Below, in pieces: positions 27,635 to 36,197 of a stretch of DNA of 64,000 nucleotides. Positions within the stretch are counted from its first letter, which is position 1. Each line of letters starts with the position of its first letter. Origin of the DNA: Pseudovibrio sp. Tun.PSC04-5.I4 (lineage in GTDB: Bacteria > Pseudomonadota > Alphaproteobacteria > Rhizobiales > Stappiaceae); assembly GCF_900104145.1 (NCBI RefSeq), contig NZ_FNLB01000006.1, positions 4,404,501-4,468,500 of the forward strand. Reading direction: 5' to 3'. The translations under genes were made by a program, and so were the position numbers. The notes under the pieces were generated by a model. The model had not been told where the DNA came from. It did no database searches and saw only the letters and a program-made list of their open reading frames with translations.

Positions 27635-28057
27635 ATGCCGATTTACTTTGCTTATGGCCGTCTGTTGGATCCTAAAATTATGGCAAGCCGTTGCCCGAAC
27701 GCGAAAGCGCTCGGTCCTGCTTCTATGGGTGGGTATCGCTTTATCGTCACCTCTGAAGGTGTGCCTTCTATGGTGAAGTCTCCGGGGAAAACCGTTCACG
27801 GCGTACTTTGGGACTGCCGGGTTGGTGAAATCGCTGTTGTTGATGGAGCGGAAGCTCTTTTCCGAAAGGGACTGGATAAAGTGTTCCTTGCCGTTCGTTT
27901 TGGCCAGCAAAGCAAATCTGCAATTTTGTATGTGAGCCGAACTGCGAAAACAGGCAAACCGCACATCAAAGCGTGGGAAGGGGTTATGTCTGGCGCCGCG
28001 CACTGGCAGTTTCCTGAGTTGTACCGGGAAGAGTTACGTCAGTGGGATTTGCGGTAA
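27635..28057 (+). CDS. Gamma-glutamylcyclotransferase-like (AIG2/GGCT fold) protein
   Basis: The N-terminal YFAYGRLLDPKIM resembles the YGxL substrate-binding motif of the GGCT fold, and VHGVLWDCRVGEIAVVD matches the following V-x-G-x-L/V-y-x segment. It has 140 residues. The catalytic Glu of true GGCT enzymes would be in the DGAEALFRKG segment, but the alignment is loose. Activity on glutathione breakdown products is inference. It follows the HAD gene by 26 bases with a weak ribosome site. Confidence 0.65.
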   Translation: MPIYFAYGRLLDPKIMASRCPNAKALGPASMGGYRFIVTSEGVPSMVKSPGKTVHGVLWDCRVGEIAVVDGAEALFRKGLDKVFLAVRFGQQSKSAILYVSRTAKTGKPHIKAWEGVMSGAAHWQFPELYREELRQWDLR

Positions 28058-28162
28058 CAGCGCTATGTTTCCCTATAGGATTGTTTTCAGTTAGACTGAA
28101 AGCCTACTCGTAATTTCCTGAGAATCTGTTAGATAACAGTGTTCCCTTTTTGGGGGGACCTA

Positions 28163-28307
28163 ATTCTCAGGGCGGGGTGAAACTCCCTACCGGTGGTGAT
28201 GGGTCTTTCATGATCATAAGTCCACGAGCGCCTTCTCTATGGTGAGAGGGGTCAGCAGATCCGGTGAGATCCCGGAACCGACGGTTATAGTCCGGATGAA
28301 AGAGAAT
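28163..28307 (+). ncRNA. FMN riboswitch (RFN element)
   Basis: The conserved FMN aptamer segments are in order: CTCAGGGCGGGGTGAAAC (28166-28183), ACCGGTGGTGATGGG, AGTCCACGAGC, GGTCAGCAGATCCGGTGAGA, GGAACCGACGGTTATAGTCC and GGATGAAAGAGAA. The closing helix P1 is ATTCTC (28163-28168) with GAGAAT (28302-28307). It binds flavin mononucleotide and turns down the downstream gene. It lies upstream of a DMT transporter, which is the arrangement of RibN. Confidence 0.95.
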
Positions 28308-28321
28308 GTAGGTGTGGAGGT

Positions 28322-28392
28322 GTTCCAATGAACGCCGCTTGCTTGCGCGTCCTGATTCAATGGAACTTTGCAGCCTGATTGTGCTGCTCTTT
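28322..28392 (+). promoter_or_regulatory. Likely expression platform of the FMN riboswitch
   Basis: GTTCCAATGAA (28322-28332) pairs with TTCAATGGAAC (28356-28366) except for one mismatch. It is followed by GCAGC (28370-28374) and GCTGC (28383-28387) with TCTTT. The second hairpin is a weak terminator candidate, so control may be by transcription termination. Pairing with the aptamer was not worked out. Confidence 0.4.
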
Positions 28393-28450
28393 GGATCAGA
28401 AAGATGTTTATGTTCAATCTGTTTATAGCTGACCTAAATGAGGCGCGTGT

Positions 28451-29350
28451 ATGAGTACATCACGTAGCTCTATGCGGACATCTGCTGCCGTTGTTGGCGC
28501 GAGTTGGATGATTTTTGCAGGTGCGGCTTTCGCTATCACCAACTCCGCTATGCAGTATCTGACGTTGGTGCAAGGGCTTAGCTCCACGAGTGCAACGTTC
28601 TGGCAGTACTTTGTTTCATTGGTTGTTATGCTGCCGGTCATCTGGCGTATCGGTTTTGTCGGGCTAAAAACCACACAGCTTGGTCTTCATGTCTTCCGCG
28701 TGATTTTGGCAGCGCTAGGCGTTCAGTTCTGGATTGCGGGTTTGGCAAACGGTGTGCCGATCTGGCAGGCCATTGCGCTTTTGATGACCTCTCCTTTCTT
28801 TGTAACCATTGGTGCTGCTGCATTTCTTCGCGAAAAAGCGAGTGGTCAGCGCTGGTTAGCAACGGCTATTGGGTTCGTTGGGGGGATGATTATCCTGAGT
28901 CCATGGGATGAGACATTCCAGCTGGTTGCACTGCTGCCGATTGTGGCTGCATTGCTCTGGGGGTCTTCCATCTTGTGTATGAAGAAGCTTGAAGAGAAAG
29001 AGAGCCCGCAATCGGTTACGCTTTATCTACTGCTGCTTCTGACTCCGATCAATCTTGTTCTGGCGTTGCTGGCTCCAAGTGGCTTGGAATTGCCTGTAGG
29101 CATGAGCATGTGGTGGCTTGTTATTCTGGCTGGTTTGCTGGGTGCCATTGCGAACGGCTCTCTAGCAATGGCTTATGAGCGCGTTGATGCTGCTTATCTT
29201 CAGCCATTCGACCATTTGAAGCTGCCGCTGAATGTGCTTTGTGGCTTTCTCGTCTTTGGATGGGCGCCGCCTGGAAATCTCTGGCTTGGTGCAGCCCTTA
29301 TTATTGGTGCGTCGCTTTACATTGTTCATGTGGAGCGCACGTCCAGTTAA
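28451..29350 (+). CDS. ribN: EamA/DMT-family transporter, probable riboflavin importer
   Basis: The 299-residue product has about ten membrane segments in two EamA repeats (about residues 15-150 and 160-295). The FMN riboswitch directly upstream ties it to flavin supply. RibN of rhizobia is a riboflavin transporter of this family with the same leader, so I assign it by family plus riboswitch. GAGG lies seven bases before the ATG. A clear terminator follows, so it is a single-gene unit. Confidence 0.85.
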   Translation: MSTSRSSMRTSAAVVGASWMIFAGAAFAITNSAMQYLTLVQGLSSTSATFWQYFVSLVVMLPVIWRIGFVGLKTTQLGLHVFRVILAALGVQFWIAGLANGVPIWQAIALLMTSPFFVTIGAAAFLREKASGQRWLATAIGFVGGMIILSPWDETFQLVALLPIVAALLWGSSILCMKKLEEKESPQSVTLYLLLLLTPINLVLALLAPSGLELPVGMSMWWLVILAGLLGAIANGSLAMAYERVDAAYLQPFDHLKLPLNVLCGFLVFGWAPPGNLWLGAALIIGASLYIVHVERTSS

Positions 29351-29352
29351 AC

Positions 29353-29382
29353 AAAAGCCCGGTGGTTTCTCCGGGCTTTTTT
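29353..29382 (+). terminator. Intrinsic terminator after ribN
   Basis: AAAAGCCCGG (29353-29362), loop TGGTTTCT and CCGGGCTTTT (29371-29380) form a perfect 10-bp stem with trailing T residues. It may also serve the convergent gene ending at 29398. Confidence 0.85.
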
Positions 29383-29397
29383 AATGCTCTGTGGGTG

Positions 29398-30669
29398 TTA
29401 GTTAAACCAGGCGGCAAAAGAGCCGAAGTTACGGCCCATGGGCCTTGTAATGGTTCTCAGGAAATTTCCCTCCCAGACCGGACCATCTTCAACATAGTCA
29501 ACCGAGTTCGGTCCGGTGATGAAGAGGACCAGATCAAACGAGGGAGCGGTTTCAAAGAATTTCTTCATGTTGATCCCGTCTTCAAAAACCATTGAAGGAA
29601 CAAGAAGTTCTCCGTTTAACACCTGTTCCGTTGCGCTTACCGCTTTGAGCCATGCATCGATAGTCTCTTGAGTGACGGCAAGAGATTGAAACGGGCTTGT
29701 TTGATTTGGATTGGGAAGCCATTCATTGTCGTCATCTGTCTCTTTTCCAACAAGTTCCCATGTCTCGTAATTCAGTTGCATAACTTTGAGCAGGTTTTGA
29801 TGGGTCGCTTTGAGACGATCCGGGTTTTCAACCTGCCAGTTTATGCTGTGAATGAAGTTGAGGGGAGCGGCGAATGAAGCAAAGCCGCTGCCATCTTCAT
29901 ACTTTTTCTTCTCCTCCAGCAACTGGCCGTACTCAGTTGCGGATGGACCAAAAACACTGTGAAAGGTGAGATCGTATGTGTTCTGGTAATCAAAGGCGAG
30001 AAGGAAGTTTGCCGCGGACATAAGCAGGTTAGAGTAGCCCTGAAGCCATTTTGCGTCTGCCTGATCAAAGGTGACTGGAAAAGACTGAGCTTTGTCATTC
30101 ACTTTGAAAACGCGAGAACTTGAGAGGCTTCCCAGAATATTTGAGAGATTTTCGTGGGGCTCGATTGTTCCACTCTGGTCAGCGTCCAATGAAATCTTCA
30201 GGAGATCAACTGGCAGCTTAACCGGTTGATCTGAAAGAGTTTCCAATGTCTGATTGGCTTGTTCCATGGAGGATACAAACCTCTCAAGCATTTCTCTTGT
30301 TTTCTCGTAGGTTATTGCCTCTGGGGAAGGATTAGGTGCGACTGGTATTCTGAATATAGGCAGGAAAGACCGTAGATTTCTGTCGACTGCTGCATTGCCT
30401 GCGCCGTACCGGTAGAGGTCCTGCTGTAACACTTCTAGTGCACTGAGGAACTGCAGGGCTCCCAATGCGAAGATGGCTTCGTTGTCGGTCTGGTTCTGCT
30501 TGGTTTGCTGGGTAAAGCTTTTGATGCCCAGCTTATAGGCGGCGGTTTCGACGATCTCATTAAATCGCTTTGATGTGCTTTCCGCTGCTGTCGCGTAGGT
30601 GGGGAAGGTCGTTGCGACTGCTGTTGCAGATAGTGTCACGGCAATAAGGCTGCCTTTGAAAAAATGCAT
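29398..30669 (-). CDS. Secreted hypothetical protein with an EF-hand-type loop
   Basis: I do not recognise a family. The 423-residue product has a signal peptide (about residues 1-28). A canonical EF-hand loop DADQSGTIEPHE is at residues 162-173, with Asp, Asp, Ser, Thr, Glu and Glu at the expected calcium positions. No second loop was seen. The rest is predicted mainly helical by eye, with many Leu and Gln residues. It probably acts in the periplasm or outside the cell and may bind calcium. It is convergent with ribN and divergent from the acylphosphatase gene. Confidence 0.75.
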   Translation of the reverse strand: MHFFKGSLIAVTLSATAVATTFPTYATAAESTSKRFNEIVETAAYKLGIKSFTQQTKQNQTDNEAIFALGALQFLSALEVLQQDLYRYGAGNAAVDRNLRSFLPIFRIPVAPNPSPEAITYEKTREMLERFVSSMEQANQTLETLSDQPVKLPVDLLKISLDADQSGTIEPHENLSNILGSLSSSRVFKVNDKAQSFPVTFDQADAKWLQGYSNLLMSAANFLLAFDYQNTYDLTFHSVFGPSATEYGQLLEEKKKYEDGSGFASFAAPLNFIHSINWQVENPDRLKATHQNLLKVMQLNYETWELVGKETDDDNEWLPNPNQTSPFQSLAVTQETIDAWLKAVSATEQVLNGELLVPSMVFEDGINMKKFFETAPSFDLVLFITGPNSVDYVEDGPVWEGNFLRTITRPMGRNFGSFAAWFN

Positions 30670-30826
30670 AAAGTGTCTCCTAATGCGATGACCCTATAAG
30701 ATATGGGAGTTGATGTTTTTTTTAAGGCTTGCAATCTAGGCGTGCTTGGCAGAAATGGCCTGCGTCACTGTTCTCGAAGAGAAAATGAGCCGTTGGCTAT
30801 AACGGCCAGCGTTTCAGGAGATGTTT

Positions 30827-31096
30827 ATGAAAACCATACACTTTTCCATCAAGGGATTGGTGCAGGGTGTTGGGTATCGCGCCTGGCTCTATAAAAAAGC
30901 GGGAATGCTTGGTGTTTCCGGCTGGTGCAAGAACCTGCCGGATGGGTCTGTTGAGGTTGTTGTTTCTGGTGATCCAGAGAAAGTTGATGCTTTGCTGATG
31001 GCAATGCAGGTTGGACCTTCGGCTGCGCAGGTGGATGCGTTGAGCAGATTGGAAGAGGCCCCAGAAGAAAAGGGGTCTTTCCGGATCGAACATTGA
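30827..31096 (+). CDS. acyP: Acylphosphatase
   Basis: This small enzyme hydrolyses carboxyl-phosphate bonds. The motif VQGVGYRAWLYKKA (residues 11-24) carries the catalytic Arg (GYR), and WCKNLPDGSVEVVVSGD holds the catalytic Asn. It has 89 residues. ATG 30827 is preferred to ATG 30821 because AGGAG at 30816-30820 is six bases upstream of the former and abuts the latter. Its stop directly abuts the stop of the convergent lipB with no bases between. Confidence 0.93.
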   Translation: MKTIHFSIKGLVQGVGYRAWLYKKAGMLGVSGWCKNLPDGSVEVVVSGDPEKVDALLMAMQVGPSAAQVDALSRLEEAPEEKGSFRIEH

Positions 31097-31840
31097 TTAC
31101 TCTGAGCTTGTTTCAGGCGCTCGTACCAGACCAGATGGTCCGATAGTTGTTGTTGGCCCGAAGATCTCTTCAAATTGCGCCCGTAGGATAATATCTACCT
31201 CCGGCAGAGAGAGCGGCAGGCCCATATCTACAAGGCTGGTGACGCCGTGTTTCTGTATCCCGCAAGGTACGATACCGGAGAAGTGCTCCAGATCGGGGTC
31301 CACGTTTAGTGAGATGCCATGAAACGTGACCCACTTCCTCAGGCGAATGCCGATGGCTGCGATCTTGTCTTCAACACCTTCCCCTTTTTGCGGACGCTTT
31401 ACCCAGACGCCAACGCGATCTTCGCGGCGTTCTCCGCGCACGTGATGTTGCCAGAGTGTATCGATAAGCCATTGTTCTAATGCAGCAACAAAGGCTCGGA
31501 CATCCTGTTTTCTCCGCTTCAGATCCAGCATGACGTAAGCAACGCGCTGCCCGGGGCCATGGTAGGTGTACTGTCCGCCGCGGCCTGTTTCAAAAACTGG
31601 AAAACGATCTTTTGAGATGAGGTCAATAGGGTCGGCGCTGGTGCCTGCTGTATATAGAGGGGGGTGCTCCAAAAGCCAGACGCGTTCTGCTGCCGTGCCT
31701 TCTGCTATGGCTGCGACGCGTTCGTCCATCTCTTTTTGCGCAACTTCATAGGGGACAAGATCGTCATCAATGACCCATTCAACGGGGGGAGATCCTTCGA
31801 TTGGAAGGAAGTCAGTTGTGAGTGTTTGACGATCTGCCAT
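31097..31840 (-). CDS. lipB: Octanoyl-[acyl-carrier-protein]:protein N-octanoyltransferase
   Basis: LipB transfers octanoyl groups from ACP to lipoyl domains, the first step of lipoate synthesis. The acyl-enzyme Cys193 is in GIVPCGI and the catalytic Lys159 in EDKIAAIG. The [20 protein letters not shown] segment is also typical. ATG 31840 gives 247 residues; a TTG at 31852 would add four. lipA is not adjacent. It ends exactly where the convergent acylphosphatase gene ends. Confidence 0.94.
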   Translation of the reverse strand: MADRQTLTTDFLPIEGSPPVEWVIDDDLVPYEVAQKEMDERVAAIAEGTAAERVWLLEHPPLYTAGTSADPIDLISKDRFPVFETGRGGQYTYHGPGQRVAYVMLDLKRRKQDVRAFVAALEQWLIDTLWQHHVRGERREDRVGVWVKRPQKGEGVEDKIAAIGIRLRKWVTFHGISLNVDPDLEHFSGIVPCGIQKHGVTSLVDMGLPLSLPEVDIILRAQFEEIFGPTTTIGPSGLVRAPETSSE

Positions 31841-31984
31841 GTTTTTTCCCAAAATGATCTGCGGATTTCGGTTAGGAAGTTTGCCCTAATGAGATGTAAG
31901 CGTCTACACTAAAAATAACAGGGCACTCAACTCACAGAGTATATGATTGCTGGTTTTTATTCTCTGACTTGCTGGAGGACAGAT

Positions 31985-32251
31985 ATGAACAGGTTCGATG
32001 ATATCACCGTTGATATTTCGGTGGTGCTGGGAAAATCCGACATGCCAGTGCATCAATTGTTGCGGATGGGACGTGGTGCGGTGATCGAGTTGGATACTCA
32101 AGAAGCTGATGATGTTGTCATTTTAGCCAATAACACACCGGTTGCCGAAGGGCAGGTGACTGTTGTTGGCGATAAAATTGGCGTTGTCATCACAAAGGTT
32201 TTGCAGCGTGCTGTAGAAATGCGGCCCATTTCCATGGAAGATCGTATCTGA
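31985..32251 (+). CDS. Stand-alone FliN/SpoA-domain protein
   Basis: The 88-residue product is essentially one surface-presentation (SpoA) domain: DITVDISVVLGKSDMPVHQLLRMGRGAVIEL, abridged as VDISVVLGKSDMPV, and the VILANNTPVAEGQV segment. These match the C-terminal domain of the flagellar switch protein FliN. No other flagellar genes are nearby. GGAGG at 31974 supports ATG 31985. It could be a second FliN-like switch protein, but partner proteins cannot be told from here. Confidence 0.8.
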   Translation: MNRFDDITVDISVVLGKSDMPVHQLLRMGRGAVIELDTQEADDVVILANNTPVAEGQVTVVGDKIGVVITKVLQRAVEMRPISMEDRI

Positions 32252-32430
32252 AGCCACCCGTTCGGTGGATAAGTCCCCGTCAAAACGAGGTTTTTTCGAT
32301 TTTTTTGCAGTGTGCTGTGAATTTCTGGAAAAGGGCACTTGCGCTGGTTCGAGGGGTTGGCTATATCACCGCTCACCAGCCGACGGGGCGAGGCTAACAA
32401 GCCAAGCCAACCGGAGGCAGCCTAGGTTTT

Positions 32431-32517
32431 GCGGCCGTGGCGGAATTGGTAGACGCGCAGCGTTGAGGTCGCTGTGGGGTAACACCCGTGGAAGTTCGAG
32501 TCTTCTCGGCCGCACCA
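32431..32517 (+). tRNA. tRNA-Leu, anticodon GAG
   Basis: A full cloverleaf is visible. The acceptor is GCGGCCG with CGGCCGC, followed by discriminator A and an encoded CCA. The anticodon stem CAGCG/CGCTG holds the loop TTGAGGT, giving anticodon GAG. There is a long variable arm and a T-arm GTTCGAGTC. The length of 87 fits a class II leucine tRNA. A terminator follows at once. Confidence 0.96.
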
Positions 32518-32552
32518 AAAACCCCGAGTTCTTTATTGAACCGGGGTTTTTT
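32518..32552 (+). terminator. Intrinsic terminator of the tRNA gene
   Basis: AACCCCG and CGGGGTT pair outside GTTC/GAAC, with one bulged A and loop TTTATT, followed by a T run. Confidence 0.85.
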
Positions 32553-32848
32553 GCCATCTACCTCCCTGTTTTCAAATGTAAATACAAACACAGCTCTGTT
32601 GTACGGAAACGAGGGAAGGCCTTCATTTGCGTTGATATGCGCTTATTTGAGTGGTTTTGCGTTTTTTACGATTTCCATGCGTTCCAATGTAAATCGCGAA
32701 TTCTTCGCAAAAGCATTGCACGGTCTGACAAGGTCGCTATAAACACAAAACTGTGCACAGGGACGGCGGTACCTGGGTATTTCAAATTTCTGCAATCTTG
32801 AGGGACGATGCTCAGTTCAGGCATTTGGTTCAAACCAGTGGAGGTCTC
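32553..32848. other. Intergenic region before mgtE
   Basis: No gene is supported here. Short open frames have no ribosome site or family resemblance. I looked for a magnesium-sensing leader and recognised none. The mgtE promoter is presumably in this stretch. Confidence 0.5.
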
Positions 32849-34264
32849 ATGACCCAATCGGAAAATCCCGGTGCGCTTCATGCTGTGCCCCCTCCACCGA
32901 ATGTTCGAGATGCAAGCGGGCACCTTGATGCTCAATACGTCACTCGTATTGAAGCTGCGCTCGAAGTGCGCAATGCAGGTGTCATCCGTGAGCTTGCGGG
33001 TAATCTGCATGAAGCGGACATGGGTGACCTGCTGGAAACCCTTCGACATGATGACCGCGTTCTCCTTATTCAACTGCTTGGTGATGATTTTGACTTCGCC
33101 GCTTTGACAGAGATGGAGGAATCTGTGCGTGCGCAGGTTCTGGAAGCTTTGCCAGATGATGAAGTTGTTGAGGGGATCGGTGAACTTGAATCCGATGATG
33201 CGGTTTATCTGCTTGAGGATATGGAGCAGGAAGAGCAGGATAAGATTCTTGCTCAGCTGCCGAATGTTGATCAGGTTCAGATTAAACGTGCGCTGGAGTT
33301 TCCCGAGGAAACCGCTGGGCGTATTGTTCAGACCGATTTTATTGCTGTGCCTCCGTTCTGGACAGTGGGGCAGGTGATCGACCATCTGCGGAGCTCTGAG
33401 GACCTGCCTGAAAGCTTTTATGAGCTTTATGTGGTTGATCCCGGTTTCCGTCTGCTGGGAGCTGTGGCGCTGGACCAATTGCTGCGAACTAAGCGCTCCA
33501 AGAAGATCTCCAAGATTATGGAGGAGACACGCCATTCCGTTCTGGTTACTAATGACCAGGAGGATGTGGCTCGGTTGTTCGAGCGGTACAATCTTATTTC
33601 TGTCGCTGTTACGGATGTTTCCGAGCGGTTGGTCGGTATCCTTACTGTTGATGACATTGTGGATGTTATTCAGGAAGAGGCTGAAGAGGACATGCTGGCG
33701 ATGGCTGGTGTGGGTGACGAGGAAATCTCAGACAGCGTTCTGGAGATTGCCAAATCCCGTATCTCATGGCTGACGGTCAACGTGTTTACTGCCATTTTTG
33801 CAGCCTATGTGATTTCCCTGTTCTCCGCCACTATCGAACGTATGGTGGCGCTTGCTGTGTTGATGCCGATTGTTGCCTCTATGGGTGGTAATTCCGGCAC
33901 TCAGACGATGGCGGTGACGGTTCGCGCAATCGCAACACAAGAGTTGAATAGACGGAACCTGCTCCGCGTTTTACGACGCGAGTTGCTGGTTGGCATTCTC
34001 AACGGCGTGGGTCTTGGAGTGTTTGTTGGTGTTATTGCAGGGGCATGGTTTGGCAACCCAGAACTTGGGGTAGTGATTGGGAGTGCAGTTCTGATTAACT
34101 CCATTTGTGCCGGTTTGTTTGGTCTTCTTGTTCCTATGGGATTAGAGAGGATTGGAGCGGATCCTGCCATTGCTTCTTCAGTGTTTGTGACCATGATAAC
34201 GGACGTGGTTGGTTTCTTTACGTTTTTGTTCCTGGCAGCGTGGTGGTTTGCCTTACCATACTAG
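32849..34264 (+). CDS. mgtE: MgtE-family magnesium transporter
   Basis: MgtE is a magnesium-gated channel of the inner membrane. The order is right: an acidic N-domain (about residues 20-125, rich in LLETLRHDDR and LEDMEQEEQDKIL repeats), two CBS modules (about 130-255), and a C-terminal membrane part with five segments, including the conserved MPIVASMGGNSGTQTMAVTVRA stretch (begins near 345). The ATG at 32849 follows GGAGG. Its 471-residue length is normal. Confidence 0.93.
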   Translation: MTQSENPGALHAVPPPPNVRDASGHLDAQYVTRIEAALEVRNAGVIRELAGNLHEADMGDLLETLRHDDRVLLIQLLGDDFDFAALTEMEESVRAQVLEALPDDEVVEGIGELESDDAVYLLEDMEQEEQDKILAQLPNVDQVQIKRALEFPEETAGRIVQTDFIAVPPFWTVGQVIDHLRSSEDLPESFYELYVVDPGFRLLGAVALDQLLRTKRSKKISKIMEETRHSVLVTNDQEDVARLFERYNLISVAVTDVSERLVGILTVDDIVDVIQEEAEEDMLAMAGVGDEEISDSVLEIAKSRISWLTVNVFTAIFAAYVISLFSATIERMVALAVLMPIVASMGGNSGTQTMAVTVRAIATQELNRRNLLRVLRRELLVGILNGVGLGVFVGVIAGAWFGNPELGVVIGSAVLINSICAGLFGLLVPMGLERIGADPAIASSVFVTMITDVVGFFTFLFLAAWWFALPY

Positions 34265-34282
34265 CCAGGCAGGAGGTCTGGA

Positions 34283-34708
34283 ATGGGTGCCCCAGGTATC
34301 AATGGTATTGTTGAAACAGCAGTTTACGTGGACGATTGCGAGGTCGCACACACATTTTACGGTGAAATGCTGGGATTGAAGCGCGTCGTGCAGGGTGAGC
34401 GAATGTGGGGCTATGCTGTTGCTCCCGGACAAATGCTGCTTATCTTCAAGCGCGGTGCCTGCCGGAAGGACGTTGAAAGCCCTTATGGTGTGGTGCCGGG
34501 ACATGGAGCTGATGGCCGGTCACACTTTGCATTTGCGATTTCAAGAGATGAGCTTATCGATTGGCGTGAGTATCTGGAGGATAAATGCATCCCGATCCGA
34601 AGTGAAGTGCGCTGGCCGCAAGGAGGCATAAGCCTCTTTTTTGATGACCCTTTTGGCAATGTGGTGGAATTAGCAACACCGGGTTTGTGGCCCAACTATC
34701 AAGATTAA
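34283..34708 (+). CDS. VOC-family (glyoxalase/bleomycin-resistance fold) protein
   Basis: The 141-residue product has paired beta-alpha-beta-beta-beta modules: VETAVYVDDCEVAHTFYGEMLGL at the start and GISLFFDDPFGNVVELATPGLW at the end. The Asp-Pro-x-Gly-Asn-x-x-Glu motif is the standard metal-site end of the fold. AGGAGG precedes it by nine bases. It starts 18 bases after mgtE and may share its transcript. The substrate cannot be predicted. Confidence 0.85.
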   Translation: MGAPGINGIVETAVYVDDCEVAHTFYGEMLGLKRVVQGERMWGYAVAPGQMLLIFKRGACRKDVESPYGVVPGHGADGRSHFAFAISRDELIDWREYLEDKCIPIRSEVRWPQGGISLFFDDPFGNVVELATPGLWPNYQD

Positions 34709-34867
34709 ACAGAGCTTAGCCGTTTGACCCATTAGACATACTGTTTCAGTGATCGTTACACTACGCCTCTTTAAAGCTGAGGGTGGCCCGTTGCGTTTGT
34801 GCGGCCTGCCCCTGATTTTGGTGCGGGCTCCAATCGTTTGAGTAGTACGCGCTCTTGAGGACTGTTT

Positions 34868-35314
34868 ATGAGTGAATTTATTCCAGCTTGCGCGCATTGG
34901 CAGAGCCGGGTTGAGCAAAGCTTCAACAAACAAAAGATGATGGGGCACATTGGTGCCTACCTTGGTGATATGGAGCCGGGGGCTATTGATGTGGTGTTGC
35001 CGCATGAGGATGGCGTTACACAGCAGCATGGGTTTTTCCATGGGGGTGCTATTTCCACCATTGCTGATGTGGCAGCAGGATACGCAGCTTTCTCGCTGAT
35101 GCCAGCAGAGAAGGGCGTCTTGTCTGTTGAGTTCAAAGTGAATTTCCTGCGACCTGGAATTGGGGAACATTTGATTGCCAGAGGGCGCGTCCTCAAGCCG
35201 GGAAACATGGTCACCACCGCAAAAGCAGATGTGTTCGGGATCAGTGATGGCAAAGAAACACTGGTCGCAACAGGGCTTTTCACAATGTTCGGCAAAGATG
35301 GATTTGTAGATTAA
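34868..35314 (+). CDS. PaaI-type hotdog-fold thioesterase
   Basis: The 148-residue product has the family pattern QQHGFFHGGAISTIADVAAGYAA, in which HGG and the following Asp region form the active site, and VEFKVNFLRPGIGEHLIARGRV in the second half. Such enzymes hydrolyse acyl- or aryl-CoA thioesters. The substrate is unknown. A long-loop terminator follows. Confidence 0.85.
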   Translation: MSEFIPACAHWQSRVEQSFNKQKMMGHIGAYLGDMEPGAIDVVLPHEDGVTQQHGFFHGGAISTIADVAAGYAAFSLMPAEKGVLSVEFKVNFLRPGIGEHLIARGRVLKPGNMVTTAKADVFGISDGKETLVATGLFTMFGKDGFVD

Positions 35315-35333
35315 GGTTGTTATCACGAGTGGT

Positions 35334-35377
35334 ACAATTCGCTCTGATGCAATCACATCGTCGCGAATTGTGTTTTT
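35334..35377 (+). terminator. Probable intrinsic terminator after the thioesterase gene
   Basis: ACAATTCGC (35334-35342) and GCGAATTGT (35363-35371) are exact complements separated by 20 bases, followed by GTTTTT. The long loop makes it less certain. Confidence 0.55.
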
Positions 35378-35408
35378 GCTGTCGATACAGATAAAGATTT
35401 TGCTTGGT

Positions 35409-36011
35409 TCAGGAGTTCAAAAATTTAACTGCAGCTTCGTCACGTTTGCCAATGTAAACGATGAGCTTACTTCCATCACTTTGTACACTGACGCCCACCT
35501 TCGTCGCGACTTCCTTTTTCTTTTTTTCGCAGGCTGAGTTGGCTACTTTCAGCTTTTCTTGGAGGCTATCGTATTCTTTTTTCGATTTTAGGATTGGCTG
35601 CCTCTCTTTCACCATATCCTTCAAAATACTTTTTTGATTTTTATAATTTTCATCTTTTGAAATGTCTGTTTTCTGCTGTTTTGCCTGATCTTCTAACCCC
35701 TTAATGTAAAGCATCTTTATTTTGATGTTATGATTTGCTTCCTCCATCTTACTCACGATGGGGGCTTTGGCTTTAATCGCTTTGTCTATGCTTTCGATTG
35801 CAGCGGTGTATTTTGCAATAATTGGAGATTCTTCGACTTGTTGATCGAAGGCTTTACGCAGGCCCTGCTTACCGCTGCCGATAACCTTACTAAACTTTAC
35901 CTTATCTTTAGCACCGACCTTTTCTTTTTTACTGATGGCATCCCAACCGGACTTGTCATATTTGCCAAAGAAATCATCAATGTCTTTGAATTTACATAGA
36001 ACTGTAGGCAT
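35409..36011 (-). CDS. Orphan Lys-rich coiled-coil protein
   Basis: I do not recognise it. The 200-residue product has no signal peptide or membrane segment. Residues 55-165 are rich in Lys, Glu, Gln and Ile with heptad-like spacing, suggesting a long coiled coil. The C-terminal VGVSVQSDGSKLIVYIGKRDEAAVK looks like a small beta-alpha end. The DNA is clearly richer in A and T than its neighbours, and codon choice differs (many AAA and ATT). It stands alone between unrelated genes. Horizontal acquisition is plausible. Confidence 0.7.
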   Translation of the reverse strand: MPTVLCKFKDIDDFFGKYDKSGWDAISKKEKVGAKDKVKFSKVIGSGKQGLRKAFDQQVEESPIIAKYTAAIESIDKAIKAKAPIVSKMEEANHNIKIKMLYIKGLEDQAKQQKTDISKDENYKNQKSILKDMVKERQPILKSKKEYDSLQEKLKVANSACEKKKKEVATKVGVSVQSDGSKLIVYIGKRDEAAVKFLNS

Positions 36012-36197
36012 TTTTGCGTCCCTTTTTGAGGTTTCTCATTCCGCTTTTTTGAAACGAGATCTGGTAGAACTACCTAGATCTTCCGGGAGGTGCCCTAGCA
36101 AATTGTTTATTTGATTTTGAGATTTGTGTTAGATTTTAAGAAGCCAGTTGCATTTGTTTTCATATTGAATTCTGGGTTTTAGATCTGAGGAGTGAGT

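Noticed and set aside
32553..32848. Magnesium riboswitch upstream of mgtE, or an N-terminal extension of MgtE
   Set aside because: No recognisable leader structure, and the upstream codons do not resemble MgtE. GGAGG supports ATG 32849.
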